Assembly (NCBI RefSeq): GCF_003020585.1
Contig: NZ_PXUE01000001.1
Span: forward strand, 1,054,001-1,118,000
Source: Chryseobacterium aurantiacum
Lineage (GTDB): Bacteria > Bacteroidota > Bacteroidia > Flavobacteriales > Weeksellaceae
Length of the DNA stretch: 64,000 nt
Reading direction: 5' to 3'
Below, in pieces: positions 62,612-64,000 of the stretch (the stretch's first letter is position 1; every line of letters begins with the position of its first letter). The position numbers and the translations under genes are program-made. The notes below the pieces were generated by a model that had not been told where the DNA came from, ran no database searches, and saw only the letters and a program-made list of their open reading frames with translations.

Positions 62612-64000
62612 TTATTTCAACGTAAACTTCACTTTTGTTTTAATGGCATCTGAAGAATTTCCGATTAATGCCTCAAAATCTCCAGACTCTGCAACCCAAT
62701 CGTGTTTACCGGCATCAAAATAGCTTAATGCGGTCTTATCAATTGTAAAAGTCACTTCCTTTTGCTCACCCGGGTTTAAATATACCTTTTCGAAACCTTT
62801 TAATTCCTTTGCAGGACGGGGAACGGATGATTTTAGATCGCTGATGTATAGTTGAGCAACTTCAGCACCGGCTTTCTTTCCTGTATTTTTAACCGTCACT
62901 GTGAAAGTGATGGTATCATTTTGTGACAGTGTTGTTTTATTCGCTTTTGCTTTACCAAATTCAAAGGACGTATAACTTAATCCATGCCCGAAGCTGAAAA
63001 GCGGTTTAATATTTTTGGTATCGTGCCAACGGTATCCTACAAAAACACCTTCATTATAAGTAATATTGATGGGGTTTTTCTGATCTTTTCCTTTTCCGGC
63101 AGCCAATTCTTCTTTATTTCCCGGATATTCCCCAAGCTGATGAGCAGAGTTGTCTTCAAGTTTTACCGGAAATGTAAACGGAAGCTTTCCTGATGGGTTG
63201 GCATCTCCTGCTAAAATAGAAGCGATGGAATTTCCTGCTTCAGAACCAAGGTACCACGATTGTAAAACAGTGGGAACTTCTTTGATCCAAGGCATGGCTA
63301 CCGCATTTCCTGAGACTAAAACTACAGCAAGGTTCTTATTTGCTTTTGCAAGAGCTGCAATAACGTTGTCCTGATTGTAAGGTAGCCCATAGCTTTTTCT
63401 GTCATTCCCTTCGCTGTCCTGAAAGTCTGCCTTATTTAATCCTCCAACAAAAATTACATAGTCAGATTTTTTTGCTAACTCTACAGCTTCGTTCAGTAGC
63501 TCGGCTTCAGAACGGGTATCTTTTAGATCCTGTCCGGATTTTACCCCATTATATTCTCCGCCAATATCTCCTACATAACCTCTTGCATATTGTACATCAG
63601 TTTGCTTTCCGAATCTGGACTTAATTCCGTCTAAAGGAAGCGTTTCATATTTTACCTTTAATGATGATGAACCACCACCTACAGTCATTATTTTAATGGC
63701 ATTTTCACCAATAACGGCAATTTTTTTAGCCTTATTGAGATCTATAGGAAGTACATTTCCTTGATTTTTAAGCAAAACAATTCCTTCTTCTCCAATTTCC
63801 TTTGCTACTGCCTTATGTTCTTCAGAAGCAACATTTCCGAAAGGTTTGTTTCTGTTCATTGTGGTTTTGTAGGCAAGACGGAGGAGTCGGGTTACTTTAT
63901 CATCCAGCTCAGTAGTTCCTACTTTTCCTGCTTTAATTAAATCAATATAGGGTTTTGCCAGATAATAATTATCGTAGGCATTTTTTGTTCCGGCAGAAAG
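62612..64000 (-). CDS. Glycoside hydrolase family 3 (beta-glucosidase type), 3' part
   Basis: The open frame continues past the window edge, so about 463 codons of the C-terminal part are seen. An internal ATG at 63859 is not the real start, because in-frame coding (VTRLLRLAYKT) continues upstream. The seen part covers the GH3 C-terminal (alpha/beta)6 domain (KKIAVIGENA, DYVIFVGGLNKAD, SWYLGSEAGNSIASIL) and a fibronectin III-like domain (FTVTVKNTGKKAGAEVAQLY) at the end. The catalytic Asp lies outside the window. Typical BglX-like enzymes are periplasmic and hydrolyse beta-glucosides or xylosides. Confidence 0.93.
   Translation of the reverse strand, partial: LSAGTKNAYDNYYLAKPYIDLIKAGKVGTTELDDKVTRLLRLAYKTTMNRNKPFGNVASEEHKAVAKEIGEEGIVLLKNQGNVLPIDLNKAKKIAVIGENAIKIMTVGGGSSSLKVKYETLPLDGIKSRFGKQTDVQYARGYVGDIGGEYNGVKSGQDLKDTRSEAELLNEAVELAKKSDYVIFVGGLNKADFQDSEGNDRKSYGLPYNQDNVIAALAKANKNLAVVLVSGNAVAMPWIKEVPTVLQSWYLGSEAGNSIASILAGDANPSGKLPFTFPVKLEDNSAHQLGEYPGNKEELAAGKGKDQKNPINITYNEGVFVGYRWHDTKNIKPLFSFGHGLSYTSFEFGKAKANKTTLSQNDTITFTVTVKNTGKKAGAEVAQLYISDLKSSVPRPAKELKGFEKVYLNPGEQKEVTFTIDKTALSYFDAGKHDWVAESGDFEALIGNSSDAIKTKVKFTLK

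Noticed and set aside
1..64000. CRISPR array or tRNA genes
   Set aside because: No regularly spaced short repeats and no cloverleaf with a CCA-type acceptor end was seen on either strand.

Overview
The window looks like chromosome of a member of the Bacteroidota, most likely a Chryseobacterium-type flavobacterium (Weeksellaceae). The DNA is AT-rich. Several genes carry the -7 element TAnnTTTG instead of sigma70 boxes, and clear Shine-Dalgarno sites are rare. Two large secreted proteins end in type IX secretion (T9SS) sorting domains, and the regulators, efflux genes and TonB-dependent receptor are of flavobacterial type. No tRNA, rRNA or CRISPR array was recognised.

Left flank (1-24.2 kb): a periplasmic glutaminase, a multi-spanning GT-C-like membrane protein, and a small locus made of a double-glycine leader peptide, a terminator/attenuator and a divergent aKG-HExxH-like enzyme (candidate RiPP pair), coupled to a secreted TPR protein. 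Next come a 1634-residue PKD-type T9SS adhesin and a 622-residue T9SS protein; the latter is flanked by two ~97% identical 203-bp intergenic repeats. After these are a PLD-like membrane protein, a DUF1826 protein, a SnoaL-like protein, a membrane-anchored AraC regulator, a run of two serine hydrolases with a DUF1266 and an unknown protein, and a CocE/NonD hydrolase.

Defence island (about 24.29-45.33 kb): this ~21 kb block is inserted at the 3' end of mnmE. The host-side remnant of the mnmE terminus (codons for SKFCIGK-stop) is still readable at 24293-24316, and an island-supplied copy completes mnmE at 45304-45327. The two copies match at 20 of 24 bases, and all four differences are synonymous third positions. 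Nearly every intact gene inside looks like immunity or mobility: a NADAR/PRTase pair with a perfect 56-bp palindrome upstream, a short type II-like CBASS locus (NUDIX-type associated protein, CD-NTase, E2-like protein), a phase-variable type I restriction-modification locus (half-HsdS, HsdM, HsdS, inverted silent HsdS cassette, tyrosine recombinase, HsdR, YgjP-like metalloprotease), remnants of an IS256-type transposase and of an ATPase, a caspase-Ski2-like helicase fusion, and the integrase with its small Zn-ribbon/HTH excisionase-like partner.

Right flank (45.3-64 kb): mnmE, two related small secreted proteins in an operon, an Lrp/AsnC regulator divergent from a 14-TM MFS exporter, a metallophosphoesterase, an AraC regulator followed by a complete RND efflux operon (adaptor, pump, outer-membrane channel), a DUF2652 protein, a TonB-dependent receptor-like barrel and the 3' part of a family 3 glycoside hydrolase that runs off the window.
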